Shown piece by piece: positions 1 to 7,172 of a stretch of 11,803 bases of DNA. Origin of the DNA: Lachnospiraceae bacterium. GTDB lineage: Bacteria > Bacillota > Clostridia > Lachnospirales > Lachnospiraceae. Made by a program: the position numbers and the translations under genes. The stretch lies in contig SFGF01000088.1 of the NCBI GenBank assembly GCA_004556655.1, forward strand, positions 1-11,803, written 5' to 3'. Each line of letters opens with the position of its first letter. Positions within the stretch are counted from its first letter, which is position 1. The notes under the pieces are model-generated. The model had not been told where the DNA came from and ran no database searches. It saw only the letters and a program-made list of their open reading frames with translations.

Positions 1-50
1 TGGGTATAAATAGGATGTCCAACAATTCATCCAATACCTGCATCATAAAA

Positions 51-92
51 AATAAGTCTATAGCCTCTTTGAATGAGGTCTATAAACTTATT
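51..92 (+). promoter_or_regulatory. Large imperfect hairpin just upstream of iolD
   Basis: Bases 51-67 (AATAAGTCTATAGCCTC) and 75-92 form an inverted repeat of about 17 bp with one C-A mismatch and one bulged base, around a 7-nt loop at 68-74. No T-run follows, so it is not a normal intrinsic terminator. It ends a few bases before the iolD ribosome binding site. Its place suggests an intercistronic processing or stability element, or part of an attenuator between iolD and the preceding iol gene. The hairpin is seen directly; the role is inferred. Confidence 0.6.
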
Positions 93-111
93 ATACGAGA
101 GAGGATATAAA

Positions 112-2043
112 ATGACTCAGACAACAAGAATGACAGTCGCACAGGCAATTGTGAGATTTTTGGATCAGCAGTATGTATCTATGGATGGTGTGGAGACAAA
201 GTTTGTGACCGGATTCTTTACTATTTTCGGTCATGGTATTGCAGTAGGTCTTGGAGAGGCTCTGGATTCCAATCCGGGACAGCTGAAGGTTATGCAGGGA
301 AGAAATGAGCAGGGTATGTGCCATACTGCTATCGCTTATGCAAAGCAGAATGGAAGAAAGAGCATTATTCCATGTGCATCTTCTGTAGGACCTGGAGCTG
401 CTAATATGGTTACTGCATGCGCAACAGCTACTGTAAATAATATTCCGTTGCTGGTATTTCCTGCAGATACGTTTGCTTCCCGTCAGCCTGACCCTGTACT
501 GCAGCAGCTGGAGGTAAGTTCCAGTCTGGCTGTATCTACTAACGATGCTTTCAGACCGGTATGCAAATACTGGGATCGTGTAACCCGCCCGGAACAGATT
601 ATGACAGCTTTGATCAACGCTATGCGTGTTCTGACTGACCCGGCTGAGACAGGTGCATGCTGTATCGCACTTCCTCAGGACGTAGAAGGTGAAGCATATG
701 ACTTCCCGGAATATTTCTTCAAAAAACGTGTACATCGTATCACCAGACCGGTGGCAGTGGAAGAAGAACTGGAAGATATTGCTGAAATTATTGCAGAAGC
801 TAAGAAGCCTCTGGTTATTGTAGGCGGTGGTGTTCGTTATTCAGATGCCGGCGAGACTGTAGAAAAATTCTGTGAGGAATTCCATATTCCGTTTGGTGAG
901 ACACAGGCAGGAAAAAGCGCTTGTAAATCCGGTCATCCATATTGCCTGGGTGGTATCGGTGTAACAGGAACCTACGCTTCCAATGTAATCGCAAGAGATG
1001 CAGATGTTGTAATCGCTATGGGATCCAGAATGTCCGACTTTACAACCAGCTCCAAATGGCTGTATAAGAATGAAAATGTAAAATTTGTTACGATCAATAA
1101 CTGCCGTTTCCATGCATACAAAATGGATGCAGTAAAGGCGGTAGGTGATGCGAAAGTGACAGTAGAAGCACTGGCTGAAAAACTGAGAGCAAGAAATTAT
1201 GTTTCTGCTTACAACGGAGAAATCGAAGAGGCAAAACAGATCTGGGATAAAGAGATGGAACGCCTTGGAAGTATTGAGTATACAGGTGATGATTTTGAGC
1301 CGATCATCAAGGCAAGAGATCCGAGAACAGTTCCGGAATTTGTAAAGATGACAAACGGAAAGATTACTCAGACAGCAGCACTGGCAGCTATCAATCGTAC
1401 GATTGATAAAGATGCTACTATTATTACAGCAGGTGGTTCCCTTCCGAGCTGTATGCAGCGTATGTGGAGAACAGATAAACGCGGCGGATATCATGCAGAG
1501 TACGGATATTCCTGTATGGGATATGAGGTTGCAGCTACTCTTGGCGTTAAGATGGCAGAGCCGGACAATGAAGTTTACTGTGTAGTTGGTGATTCCAGCT
1601 TCCAGATGCTTCACAGTGAGATCATGACCATTATGCAGGAGAGAAAGAAAGTAAATATTCTGATCTTTGATAACTGTGGTTTTGGCTGCATCAATAATCT
1701 GGAGATGACCCATGGTATCGGAAGTATTGCTACTGAGTTCCGTTATACCGATGGAAAGAAGCCTACCGGTGACCTGATTCCTGTAGATTACGCAAAAATC
1801 GGTGAAGGCTATGGTCTGAAGAGCTATACCTGTAAAACAATTGATGAACTGGTTGCTGCTCTGGAAGATGCAAAGAAACAGGATGTTGCCTGCCTGTTTG
1901 ATCTGAAAGTTATTCCGAAGACTATGACAGACGGTTATGAAGCATGGTGGAATGTAGGCCAGGCTCAGGTTTCCGAAAAGGAAAGCGTAAGAGAAGCATG
2001 GGAAGAAGTGAAAGCAGCACGTGAGGTTGCAAGACAGTATTAA
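112..2043 (+). CDS. iolD: 3D-(3,5/4)-trihydroxycyclohexane-1,2-dione hydrolase (IolD), TPP-dependent
   Basis: IolD hydrolyses the diketo-inositol ring intermediate to 5-deoxy-D-glucuronate in cytoplasmic myo-inositol catabolism. The 643-residue protein has the thiamine-diphosphate enzyme layout. An N-terminal Pyr domain carries the conserved glutamate E66 in GRNEQGM. A central domain follows (about 225-370). The C-terminal PP domain holds the TPP/Mg motif, starting at GDSSF (D494) and ending at N528-N529, with the insert FDNCGFGCINN. Length fits the family (about 640). I chose ATG 112 because AGAGAGG lies at 98-104 with good spacing; the upstream in-frame ATG at 73 falls inside the hairpin stem and loop and has no ribosome binding site. 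iolB follows 84 bp downstream on the same strand, supporting an iol operon. Related TPP enzymes such as acetolactate synthase are less likely because of the overall match and the iolB neighbour. Confidence 0.95.
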   Translation: MTQTTRMTVAQAIVRFLDQQYVSMDGVETKFVTGFFTIFGHGIAVGLGEALDSNPGQLKVMQGRNEQGMCHTAIAYAKQNGRKSIIPCASSVGPGAANMVTACATATVNNIPLLVFPADTFASRQPDPVLQQLEVSSSLAVSTNDAFRPVCKYWDRVTRPEQIMTALINAMRVLTDPAETGACCIALPQDVEGEAYDFPEYFFKKRVHRITRPVAVEEELEDIAEIIAEAKKPLVIVGGGVRYSDAGETVEKFCEEFHIPFGETQAGKSACKSGHPYCLGGIGVTGTYASNVIARDADVVIAMGSRMSDFTTSSKWLYKNENVKFVTINNCRFHAYKMDAVKAVGDAKVTVEALAEKLRARNYVSAYNGEIEEAKQIWDKEMERLGSIEYTGDDFEPIIKARDPRTVPEFVKMTNGKITQTAALAAINRTIDKDATIITAGGSLPSCMQRMWRTDKRGGYHAEYGYSCMGYEVAATLGVKMAEPDNEVYCVVGDSSFQMLHSEIMTIMQERKKVNILIFDNCGFGCINNLEMTHGIGSIATEFRYTDGKKPTGDLIPVDYAKIGEGYGLKSYTCKTIDELVAALEDAKKQDVACLFDLKVIPKTMTDGYEAWWNVGQAQVSEKESVREAWEEVKAAREVARQY

Positions 2044-2049
2044 TAAAAA

Positions 2050-2087
2050 CAGGAGCGGGAATGGCGATATTGCTGTTCTCACTCCTG
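2050..2087 (+). promoter_or_regulatory. Intercistronic hairpin between iolD and iolB
   Basis: CAGGAG (2050-2055) pairs with CTCCTG (2082-2087). After one mismatch, GGGAA pairs with TTCTC (one G-U), giving about 11 paired bases around a loop of some 14 nt. No T-run follows and the iolB ribosome binding site comes 26 bp later. It is more likely an mRNA stability or processing element than a terminator. Structure is read from the sequence; function is inferred. Confidence 0.5.
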
Positions 2088-2127
2088 AACAGTGGAAAGA
2101 AATGACGTGAAATAGGAGGAATGTACA

Positions 2128-2913
2128 ATGAGTAAAGTATTTGGTTATCCTGAATTTGATGCAAATGGAGAGCAGATTCTTACCACTTATGACAATGAAT
2201 ATAAAGATATGATGATGGATATCCGTGTATATCGTATGAAAGCAGGAGATGTAAAAACTTTCTGTAAGGAAGGGGAAGAGACAGCTGTACTGCTTCTGTC
2301 AGGTGATGTAGTATTCCGGTTTGACGGACAGGAAAAAGAAGTTACCAGAAAAGATGTATTTACAGAAGGTCCCTGGGCAGTTCATATGTGTACAAAAGCT
2401 GAGGCAAGCGTAGAAGCAAAAGCAGACTCTGAGATTCTGGTACAGTCCACTCACAATGATACAGAATTTGCTACAAAACTGTATGCTCCGGAGGATGCAC
2501 CATGGGGATACTCTTGCGTAGGAAAATTCGGAAATGTAGCAAAGAGAAGAGTAAATACGATCTTTGATCATGATATTGCTCCATGGTCTAATATGGTTCT
2601 GGGCGAAGTTTTGAATGACAGAGGAAACTGGTCCGGATATCTGCCGCACAGACATCCACAGCCGGAAACTTATTATTTCAAATTTGATCGTCCGGAAGGA
2701 TTTGGCGCAAGCTTTGTAGGTGATCAGGTATTTAAGAGTACAGACGGAAGCTTTTCAGCAATTCCCGGCGGAGAACTTCATCCTCAGGCAGTTGCTCCTG
2801 GATTCCAGATGTATACTTGCTGGATGATCCGTCATCTGGATGGAAATCCATGGCTGCAGACAGACCGTTGCGAAGATGAGCGCTATGTCTGGATGCATGA
2901 TGCAGAGTTCTAA
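2128..2913 (+). CDS. iolB: 5-deoxy-glucuronate isomerase (IolB)
   Basis: IolB converts 5-deoxy-D-glucuronate to 2-deoxy-5-keto-D-gluconate, the step after IolD, in the cytoplasm. The protein is 261 residues, a little shorter than the roughly 270 usual for the family, and has the KduI/IolB bicupin fold. The C-terminal cupin shows the metal-binding set H174, H176 and E180 in LPHRHPQPETYYFKF, plus H218 in GGELHPQ. The C-terminus is rich in W and Y, as usual. The start is ATG 2128, with AGGAGGA at 2114-2120. It lies downstream of iolD on the same strand and is probably cotranscribed. A terminator-like hairpin follows, so it is likely the last gene of the operon. Confidence 0.95.
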   Translation: MSKVFGYPEFDANGEQILTTYDNEYKDMMMDIRVYRMKAGDVKTFCKEGEETAVLLLSGDVVFRFDGQEKEVTRKDVFTEGPWAVHMCTKAEASVEAKADSEILVQSTHNDTEFATKLYAPEDAPWGYSCVGKFGNVAKRRVNTIFDHDIAPWSNMVLGEVLNDRGNWSGYLPHRHPQPETYYFKFDRPEGFGASFVGDQVFKSTDGSFSAIPGGELHPQAVAPGFQMYTCWMIRHLDGNPWLQTDRCEDERYVWMHDAEF

Positions 2914-2978
2914 TTACAGTAAAGCTTGTTCATAATTATCTGAAAGGGTTATCCTTTAATAAAATAGATAGATAGCAG

Positions 2979-3027
2979 AGGGGAGCTGTACATGAAAATG
3001 TAGGGCTCCTTTCGCTTCTATTGTTTT
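2979..3027 (+). terminator. Probable rho-independent terminator after iolB
   Basis: AGGGGAGC (2979-2986) pairs with GCTCCTTT (3005-3012) with two G-U wobbles. Inside, TACAT (2989-2993) pairs with ATGTA (2998-3002) around a GAAA tetraloop. A pyrimidine-rich stretch with a T6 run (about 3024-3029) follows, though about 12 nt after the stem, later than in a typical terminator. Its position 65 bp after the iolB stop fits the end of the iol operon. Confidence 0.6.
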
Positions 3028-3048
3028 TTCAAGCAGTAAAAAGGATAA

Positions 3049-3306
3049 AAGGTCTGTGGTTCAAGAAGCTCGGCAAAAATATTGATGGAAGAAGGAATTT
3101 CACGTCGAATTAATCAGGGGATCGTTCAAGAAATTGTCCATGGAACAGTTTAGTTTATGTTTTCTTAAAAATGGGATTTTAGTGAAGTAGCATATAAGGA
3201 AGTCATGGAATAGAGCAATGTATCTGAAGAAGCTGCGGTGCTGGTAGAAAAATATCGAAAGAGAGTAGCAAAAAAGAGTGCTGCCGCACCTGTGATTTCT
3301 CAATAA
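3049..3306 (+). pseudogene. Decayed 3' end of an ORF, possibly an Rpn/PD-(D/E)XK nuclease-family relic
   Basis: One frame from about 3049 to the TAA at 3304-3306 reads like protein but is broken by stops at 3151, 3166 and 3211. It encodes MEEGISRRINQGIVQEIV, then FSEVAYKEVME, then SNVSEEAAVLVEKYRKRVA and a short basic tail. The charged, glycine-spaced 'EEGI..GINQGI' stretch followed by 'SEEAA..VEKY' resembles the C-terminal tail of recombination-promoting nuclease (Rpn) proteins common in gut Clostridia. That match is from memory and is tentative. No start region or catalytic domain remains. The bases between the iolB terminator and this relic show nothing else. Confidence 0.4.
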
Positions 3307-3440
3307 TCATTCATGCGACAGACTGATTTTCATCTCCTTAGATGTACCACATTTTGTTTCCATCGGATTTTGATGAGGACGCAGGACAGCCAACAATTAA
3401 GCAAGGAGCTGCATCGGCTTATGCGAAGGAGGGTTGCTTT
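3307..3440 (+). other. Non-coding leader of the IS110 relic; possible bridge-RNA remnant
   Basis: This 134-bp stretch lies between the decayed ORF tail and the transposase start and has no convincing coding frame. It contains a small perfect hairpin, CATCT (3331-3335) with AGATG (3340-3344), and a weaker CATC/GATG pairing near 3361-3375. It ends in a good ribosome binding site, AAGGAGGG (3426-3433), 7 bp before the transposase ATG. In the IS110 group the non-coding left end encodes the bridge RNA, so this is where one would sit. I cannot show the guide loops. The left boundary of the element is unknown, as IS110 elements lack long terminal inverted repeats. Confidence 0.25.
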
Positions 3441-4561
3441 ATGGAAGTGTTGTATAAGCGGTGTTGTGGTATTGACATTCATAAAATATGATGGTAGCCT
3501 GTGTTTTTACGAGTGTCCGGAAAAAAGAAATTCGTCAGTTTGGGACAATGACGGAAGATATTCTCCAACTGGTTTCATGGCTGAAAGAATCCGGTTGTGA
3601 GATGGCTGCCATGGAAAGTACAGGTTCTTATTGTAAACCCGTATATAACATATTTGAAGAGGAACATATCCCAATCATGGTTGTAAATGCACAGCATATC
3701 AAAGGTGTTCCCGGACGTAAGACAGATGTAAAGCATGCCGAGTGGATCGCTGATCTGGTTCGCCATGGATTAGTAAAAGCAAGTTACATATCAAATCGGG
3801 AACAAAGAGAATTGCGCGAAATAACTCGTTACCGTCAGGAGATGATCGGAGAACGCGCCCGAGAATTAAATCGAATTCTGGCTATATTGGAAGGCTGTAA
3901 TATTAAGTTAGGCAGTGTTAAGTGTTATTACCGATATCAGCGAAAAAAGTGGCATAGCTATTTTAAAGGCAATCATATCTGGAGAAACAGATCCAGTTGT
4001 TTTAAGTAGTCTGGCAGAAGGGCGGGCTAAAAGTAAACTCCAGGAAATGCGAAGAGCTCTGCAAGGACGGGTGTTAGAACATCAGCGAAAAATGTTGGAA
4101 CATCAGCTTGGGTACATTGACAGTCTTACTTCACTAATCTCAGATTTAGATGAAGACATTAAAAAAACAAACTCTATAAACTGGGCTGTTCAGGCTTTAG
4201 ATGCTATTCCGGGAATCGGGAGGCAAAGTGCAGAACGCATCCTTACAGAAACAGGAGTAGAAATGGAACATTTTCAAAATGAATCCCGTTTTAGTTCTTG
4301 GGCAGGTCTCGTACAGGAATGTAAAGAAAGCTATTTTTATTCACGATACCAACGAATTGCTGCACGTAGAGGAGGGAAACGGGCGCTGATAGCCATTGCA
4401 CATACCATGCTAATTGCCATCTATCATATACTAAAAGAAAAAGTTCCTTATCGTGACTTAGGGGCAGGTTACTATTCGTTATCAATCAAGAGAAGTTAAT
4501 AAAGAAAAATCTTCGTTCGTTAGAAAAGTTAGGGGTGGATGTAATTATTCAGCCGAAATAG
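3441..4561 (+). pseudogene. IS110-family transposase (DEDD), inactivated by several lesions
   Basis: Joined across frames, this encodes an IS110 DEDD transposase of about 350 residues; intact relatives are nearer 390-400. It opens at ATG 3441 with D12 in CCGIDIHK, then E59 in AAMESTGSY, then D96 in KTDVK. The next conserved Asp is His (H99, KTDVKHAEW). The C-terminal Transposase_20 domain is recognisable from AIPGIGRQSAERIL to RRGGKRALIAIAHTML. Lesions: one base missing in the A4 run at 3483-3486; a tandem 7-bp AGTGTTA duplication at 3914-3927; an in-frame loss of about 35 residues near 4308-4325 that removes the family's catalytic serine segment; and one base missing near 4475, after which the true C-terminus (INQEKLIKKNLRSLEKLG) continues to the TAG at 4559. 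The element cannot be autonomous. The lesions are seen directly; comparison lengths come from family knowledge. Confidence 0.93.
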
Positions 4562-4588
4562 CTCCTCTCTAATTTTATCATAGGGAGA

Positions 4589-4618
4589 GAATAAGCCCGC
4601 CAAAAGGCGAGCTTATTC
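4589..4618. repeat. Near-perfect 30-nt hairpin in the convergent intergenic region
   Basis: GAATAAGC (4589-4596) pairs perfectly with GCTTATTC (4611-4618). Inside, CGCC pairs with GGCG around an AAAA loop, with a single C-A mismatch between the two stem parts. Neither side has a proper T-run, so it is a weak intrinsic terminator at best. It may be a bidirectional barrier between the + strand units and the - strand sugar operon, or a dispersed palindromic repeat. The structure is clear; the role is not. Confidence 0.6.
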
Positions 4619-4635
4619 AGAATGCTTGTTTATGG

Positions 4636-4675
4636 GGTAGCACTGAATTACGTTTTCAGGGCAGCCTCTTTTTAT
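4636..4675 (+). terminator. Candidate terminator reading rightwards
   Basis: GGTAGCACTGAA (4636-4647) pairs with TTCAGGGCAGCC (4655-4666) with two mismatches and one G-U, around a 7-nt loop. TCTTTTTAT follows from 4667. The stem is imperfect but the T-rich tail is placed correctly for the + strand. It would stop read-through from the IS110 relic into the 3' end of the convergent metallo-hydrolase gene. Confidence 0.45.
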
Positions 4676-4693
4676 CCTAGGCTTCGATAACCA

Positions 4694-5404
4694 TTACCTG
4701 TATCGTTCTCTATTAACCAGAAGCTCCCTATAAGCCAATTGAAAAATTCTTTTCCCTTCTGCCAGCCATGGCCCATAATGTCCCGGGAAAACTGCATCCG
4801 CCTCGCTCTCCATCATTTTCCTCATAGAAGAAACATATTCGCTATAATTATATCCTGAGTCTACTTTGACACCCAGACGAACCTCTCCGGAATTTTCTCC
4901 TGCTTGTACAAAATCACCGGTGAAGATGCTTTTCATTCCGTTGCAGATCAGCTCATAACACATACTTCCCGATGTATGCCCCGGAGTGTGATGGCATACT
5001 ATTTTACAATCTTCAGCAAGGGGCACACATTTTCCCTCCTGCAGTTTATATACTTTCTCGCATACGGGAAATTCTCTGCCATAAGCAAATCCAATCGTAT
5101 GTTCATCTCCCGAGATTAGACTGTCAGCATCACCACCGGCATATATCCTGCATCCCATTTTTTCAAAAAAAGCGGCATTTCCTGCATGGTCATAGTGCGA
5201 ATGAGTAATGAAAACCGCATCTATTTCCCGGTTCTGAATACCCCAGAGTATTCTGTTTTGTTCTATCATGTTCAGATCTTCTTCCCCCAATCCGCAATCG
5301 ATCAGAACCATTTTGTTTTTTCCGGGAATATCTATCCCATAAACATTTTGATGAATTTGATATGCAAATCCGGATAAAAGATAAATATTCGGAAAAATCT
5401 GCAT
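4694..5404 (-). CDS. MBL-fold metallo-hydrolase (glyoxalase II-like)
   Basis: This is a 236-residue single-domain metallo-beta-lactamase-fold hydrolase with a full two-metal site. It has THSHYDH (H68, H70, D72, H73), H143 in HHTPGHTSG, D164 in FTGD and H209 in PGHYGP. There is no signal peptide, so it is cytoplasmic. The family hydrolyses thioesters, lactones, phosphoesters and similar bonds; the substrate cannot be read from the sequence. It starts 4 bp after the second permease stop, and its ribosome binding site (AAAGGGGTGA) overlaps the end of that permease, so it is translationally linked as the last gene of the transporter operon. A role in processing an imported sugar or derivative is plausible but inferred. 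Confidence 0.88.
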   Translation of the reverse strand: MQIFPNIYLLSGFAYQIHQNVYGIDIPGKNKMVLIDCGLGEEDLNMIEQNRILWGIQNREIDAVFITHSHYDHAGNAAFFEKMGCRIYAGGDADSLISGDEHTIGFAYGREFPVCEKVYKLQEGKCVPLAEDCKIVCHHTPGHTSGSMCYELICNGMKSIFTGDFVQAGENSGEVRLGVKVDSGYNYSEYVSSMRKMMESEADAVFPGHYGPWLAEGKRIFQLAYRELLVNRERYR

Positions 5405-5408
5405 TTTA

Positions 5409-6242
5409 TCACCCCTTTACCGCGCCGGAAGCCAATCCTTCGGTTATTTGTTTTGAAAAAATCATAAAAATAATCATAATCGGCAAAATTCCTACTACTA
5501 CTGCCAACAGCCTTGCACCATAATCTGCCACAAACATATTTCCAATGGAAGCAATCACCAAAGGTACCGTAAATTGTTTCGGATCATTAATCATAATCAT
5601 CGGTAAAAGATAACTGTTCCAGGATTGCAAGAAAGAAATAACAGCCAGAGTAAATATTGCAGGTTTAATAATCGGTAGCGCCATTCTCAAAAATATTCCC
5701 ATATCTGTACAGCCATCAATTCTCCCACTTTCAATCAGCTCATAGGGAAATGAATCTTTTATGTACTGTGTCATCCAGAATACCCCGAACGCATTGGCAA
5801 TATTGGGTAAAATTAGAGGCAAAAATGTTTTTGAAAGACGCAGCACCCGCATTTCCCAGACAAAAGCAACCAGCCCGACTTCCATGGGAACCATCATCGT
5901 CAATATCACCAATTGATAAACCAGCTTTTTATGTCTGAAATTATATTTTGCAAAACCGAATCCAGCCATTGCACTGAAAAAAACAGTCAGTACCGTACTC
6001 GAAACAGAAACGATGATACTATTGAACAGTGACCGGAAATACTCCGCTTCCAGAATTGTTTCAAAATTATCTGCCAGTGAATGTCCTATGGTCAAAATTT
6101 TTCCCGCAAAAATAGTAGGATTGTCCTGTGTAGACATCAGAAACATCAATATAAACGGTATAACGCTTACGGTAGCAATGATAATCACAAGTACATTAAT
6201 TAATATTCTCAGGCATTGGGCTTTAGTTATTTTCTTCGTCAT
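5409..6242 (-). CDS. ABC sugar transporter permease, CUT1 family, MalG-like
   Basis: This 277-residue inner-membrane permease has six predicted hydrophobic segments, the first near residues 11-33 (ILINVLVIIIATVSVIPFIL). The cytoplasmic EAA loop reads ELIESGRIDGCTDMGIFLRM, followed by ALPIIKP, the contact site for the ATPase. Length and lack of a long periplasmic insert match the MalG/UgpE-like partner of CUT1 systems. ATG 6242 is only 3 bp after the stop of the upstream permease, with AGGGGAT just before it. It should pair with that permease to form the channel for the sugar delivered by the binding protein. The substrate is unknown. Confidence 0.93.
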   Translation of the reverse strand: MTKKITKAQCLRILINVLVIIIATVSVIPFILMFLMSTQDNPTIFAGKILTIGHSLADNFETILEAEYFRSLFNSIIVSVSSTVLTVFFSAMAGFGFAKYNFRHKKLVYQLVILTMMVPMEVGLVAFVWEMRVLRLSKTFLPLILPNIANAFGVFWMTQYIKDSFPYELIESGRIDGCTDMGIFLRMALPIIKPAIFTLAVISFLQSWNSYLLPMIMINDPKQFTVPLVIASIGNMFVADYGARLLAVVVGILPIMIIFMIFSKQITEGLASGAVKG

Positions 6243-6245
6243 ATA

Positions 6246-7133
6246 TCAATCATCCCCTATTCTGTTCACAATCCCAAAATAAGCCACCGTAAAAATCATC
6301 ACAATGATAAACATCAGATAACCGGTAGCTGCACCGTACCCGCTTTGCCCTGCAGAAAAAGCTGTATCCAGAAATTTCATATTCATGGTCTGAGCCGCAT
6401 TATTCACACCGCCCTTATAATCTCCGAACAGCATATAGGGTTCCTCAAAAATCTTTAGGCACCCGATAATTCCGTTTGTCACCTGGAAAATCAGGATCGG
6501 TTTCAGCATAGGCAGGATGATATGAATGATCGCTTTCGGCGTAGATGCCCCGTCCACTTTTGCTGCTTCATAGATATCAGAAGATACACTTTGGAGTCCT
6601 GCCAGATAAATAACTGCCGTATATCCCACATAACGCCACAGCGTTACCAGAGATACTAACGGTTTTGCAAAGCTTTCGGTATGTAGCCAGTTTACATTTT
6701 GCTTAATAATTCCCAGACTTTTCAGGAAAATATTGACCGCCCCGAAATTCTGGTCGAATAAAGTTGCAAATATCAGACCGATAGCAATCGGTGCCGTAAT
6801 ATAGGGCAAAAACATTATATTTCGGATATAGCTCTTACCAATTCTTACGATTCCGTAATTAAGAAGTAAAGCAAGAATCAGTCCCAGCGATTGAATGGGA
6901 ATCATTGCTTCCAGTACAATAATAAAGCTGTTCAAAACAGATTTGTAAAAGGCCGCATTCTTCAGCAGTGACACATAATTTCCGAATCCCACATAGGTCA
7001 TCGCCCCATATCCCTGCCAGTTTGTCAGACTGATATAAAAGCTGAACAAAATAGGAAATAAGTTAAAAATTCCATACACAATAAAGAAAGGAGCTATAAA
7101 TACAACAGGCCAGCATATTTTCTTTTTTTTCAT
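6246..7133 (-). CDS. ABC sugar transporter permease, CUT1 family, MalF/UgpA-like
   Basis: This 295-residue multi-spanning permease starts with a short basic N-terminus (MKKKKICW) and a hydrophobic segment at about 8-35. The EAA motif EAAKVDGASTPKAIIHIILP is followed by MLKP, typical of the first permease of CUT1 sugar importers. It lacks the large periplasmic P2 domain of E. coli MalF, as in most Gram-positive relatives. ATG 7133 has AAGGAGA about 9 bp upstream. It lies between the binding-protein gene (81 bp upstream, with a hairpin between) and the MalG-like permease (3 bp downstream). Substrate is probably an oligosaccharide or glycoside, inferred from the family only. Confidence 0.93.
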   Translation of the reverse strand: MKKKKICWPVVFIAPFFIVYGIFNLFPILFSFYISLTNWQGYGAMTYVGFGNYVSLLKNAAFYKSVLNSFIIVLEAMIPIQSLGLILALLLNYGIVRIGKSYIRNIMFLPYITAPIAIGLIFATLFDQNFGAVNIFLKSLGIIKQNVNWLHTESFAKPLVSLVTLWRYVGYTAVIYLAGLQSVSSDIYEAAKVDGASTPKAIIHIILPMLKPILIFQVTNGIIGCLKIFEEPYMLFGDYKGGVNNAAQTMNMKFLDTAFSAGQSGYGAATGYLMFIIVMIFTVAYFGIVNRIGDD

Positions 7134-7172
7134 CAGACATCTCTCCTTATGGTTCGCTTTTCTTATTGAAAA

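Larger units (their letters stand above)
3307..4588 (+). mobile_element. Degenerate IS110-family insertion sequence (ends approximate)
   Basis: This is the probable extent of the element whose transposase pseudogene is 3441-4561, including the leader that precedes it. The left limit is set by the end of the decayed ORF at 3306 and the right limit by the hairpin starting at 4589. Neither end is proven. No terminal inverted repeat or target duplication was seen, as expected for IS110. It sits between two convergent operons, a neutral landing place. Confidence 0.5.

Noticed and set aside
3..110. Open frame at the left edge that could be the end of an upstream gene
   Set aside because: The reading passes through the hairpin, is low in complexity (Asn, Ser, Ile, Lys) and shows no family pattern; a run of this length is possible by chance in AT-rich DNA.
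73..111. Upstream in-frame ATG at 73 as the iolD start
   Set aside because: It lies within the 51-92 hairpin and lacks a ribosome binding site; the extra 13 residues do not look like IolD, while ATG 112 has AGAGAGG at 98-104.
841..2082. 413-codon open frame on the - strand opposite iolD
   Set aside because: It is antisense to a strongly conserved gene, is rich in Cys, Ile and Ser as expected of a shadow frame, and has no ribosome binding site or family resemblance.
3483..3490. Programmed frameshifting to express the IS110 transposase
   Set aside because: No slippery heptamer is present, IS110 elements do not normally use frameshifting, and further downstream lesions make the product non-functional anyway.
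3313..3600. 95-codon + strand ORF over the IS110 leader and gene start
   Set aside because: It runs out of frame through the transposase N-terminus, where the real IS110 frame is unmistakable (CCGIDIHK, MVACV).
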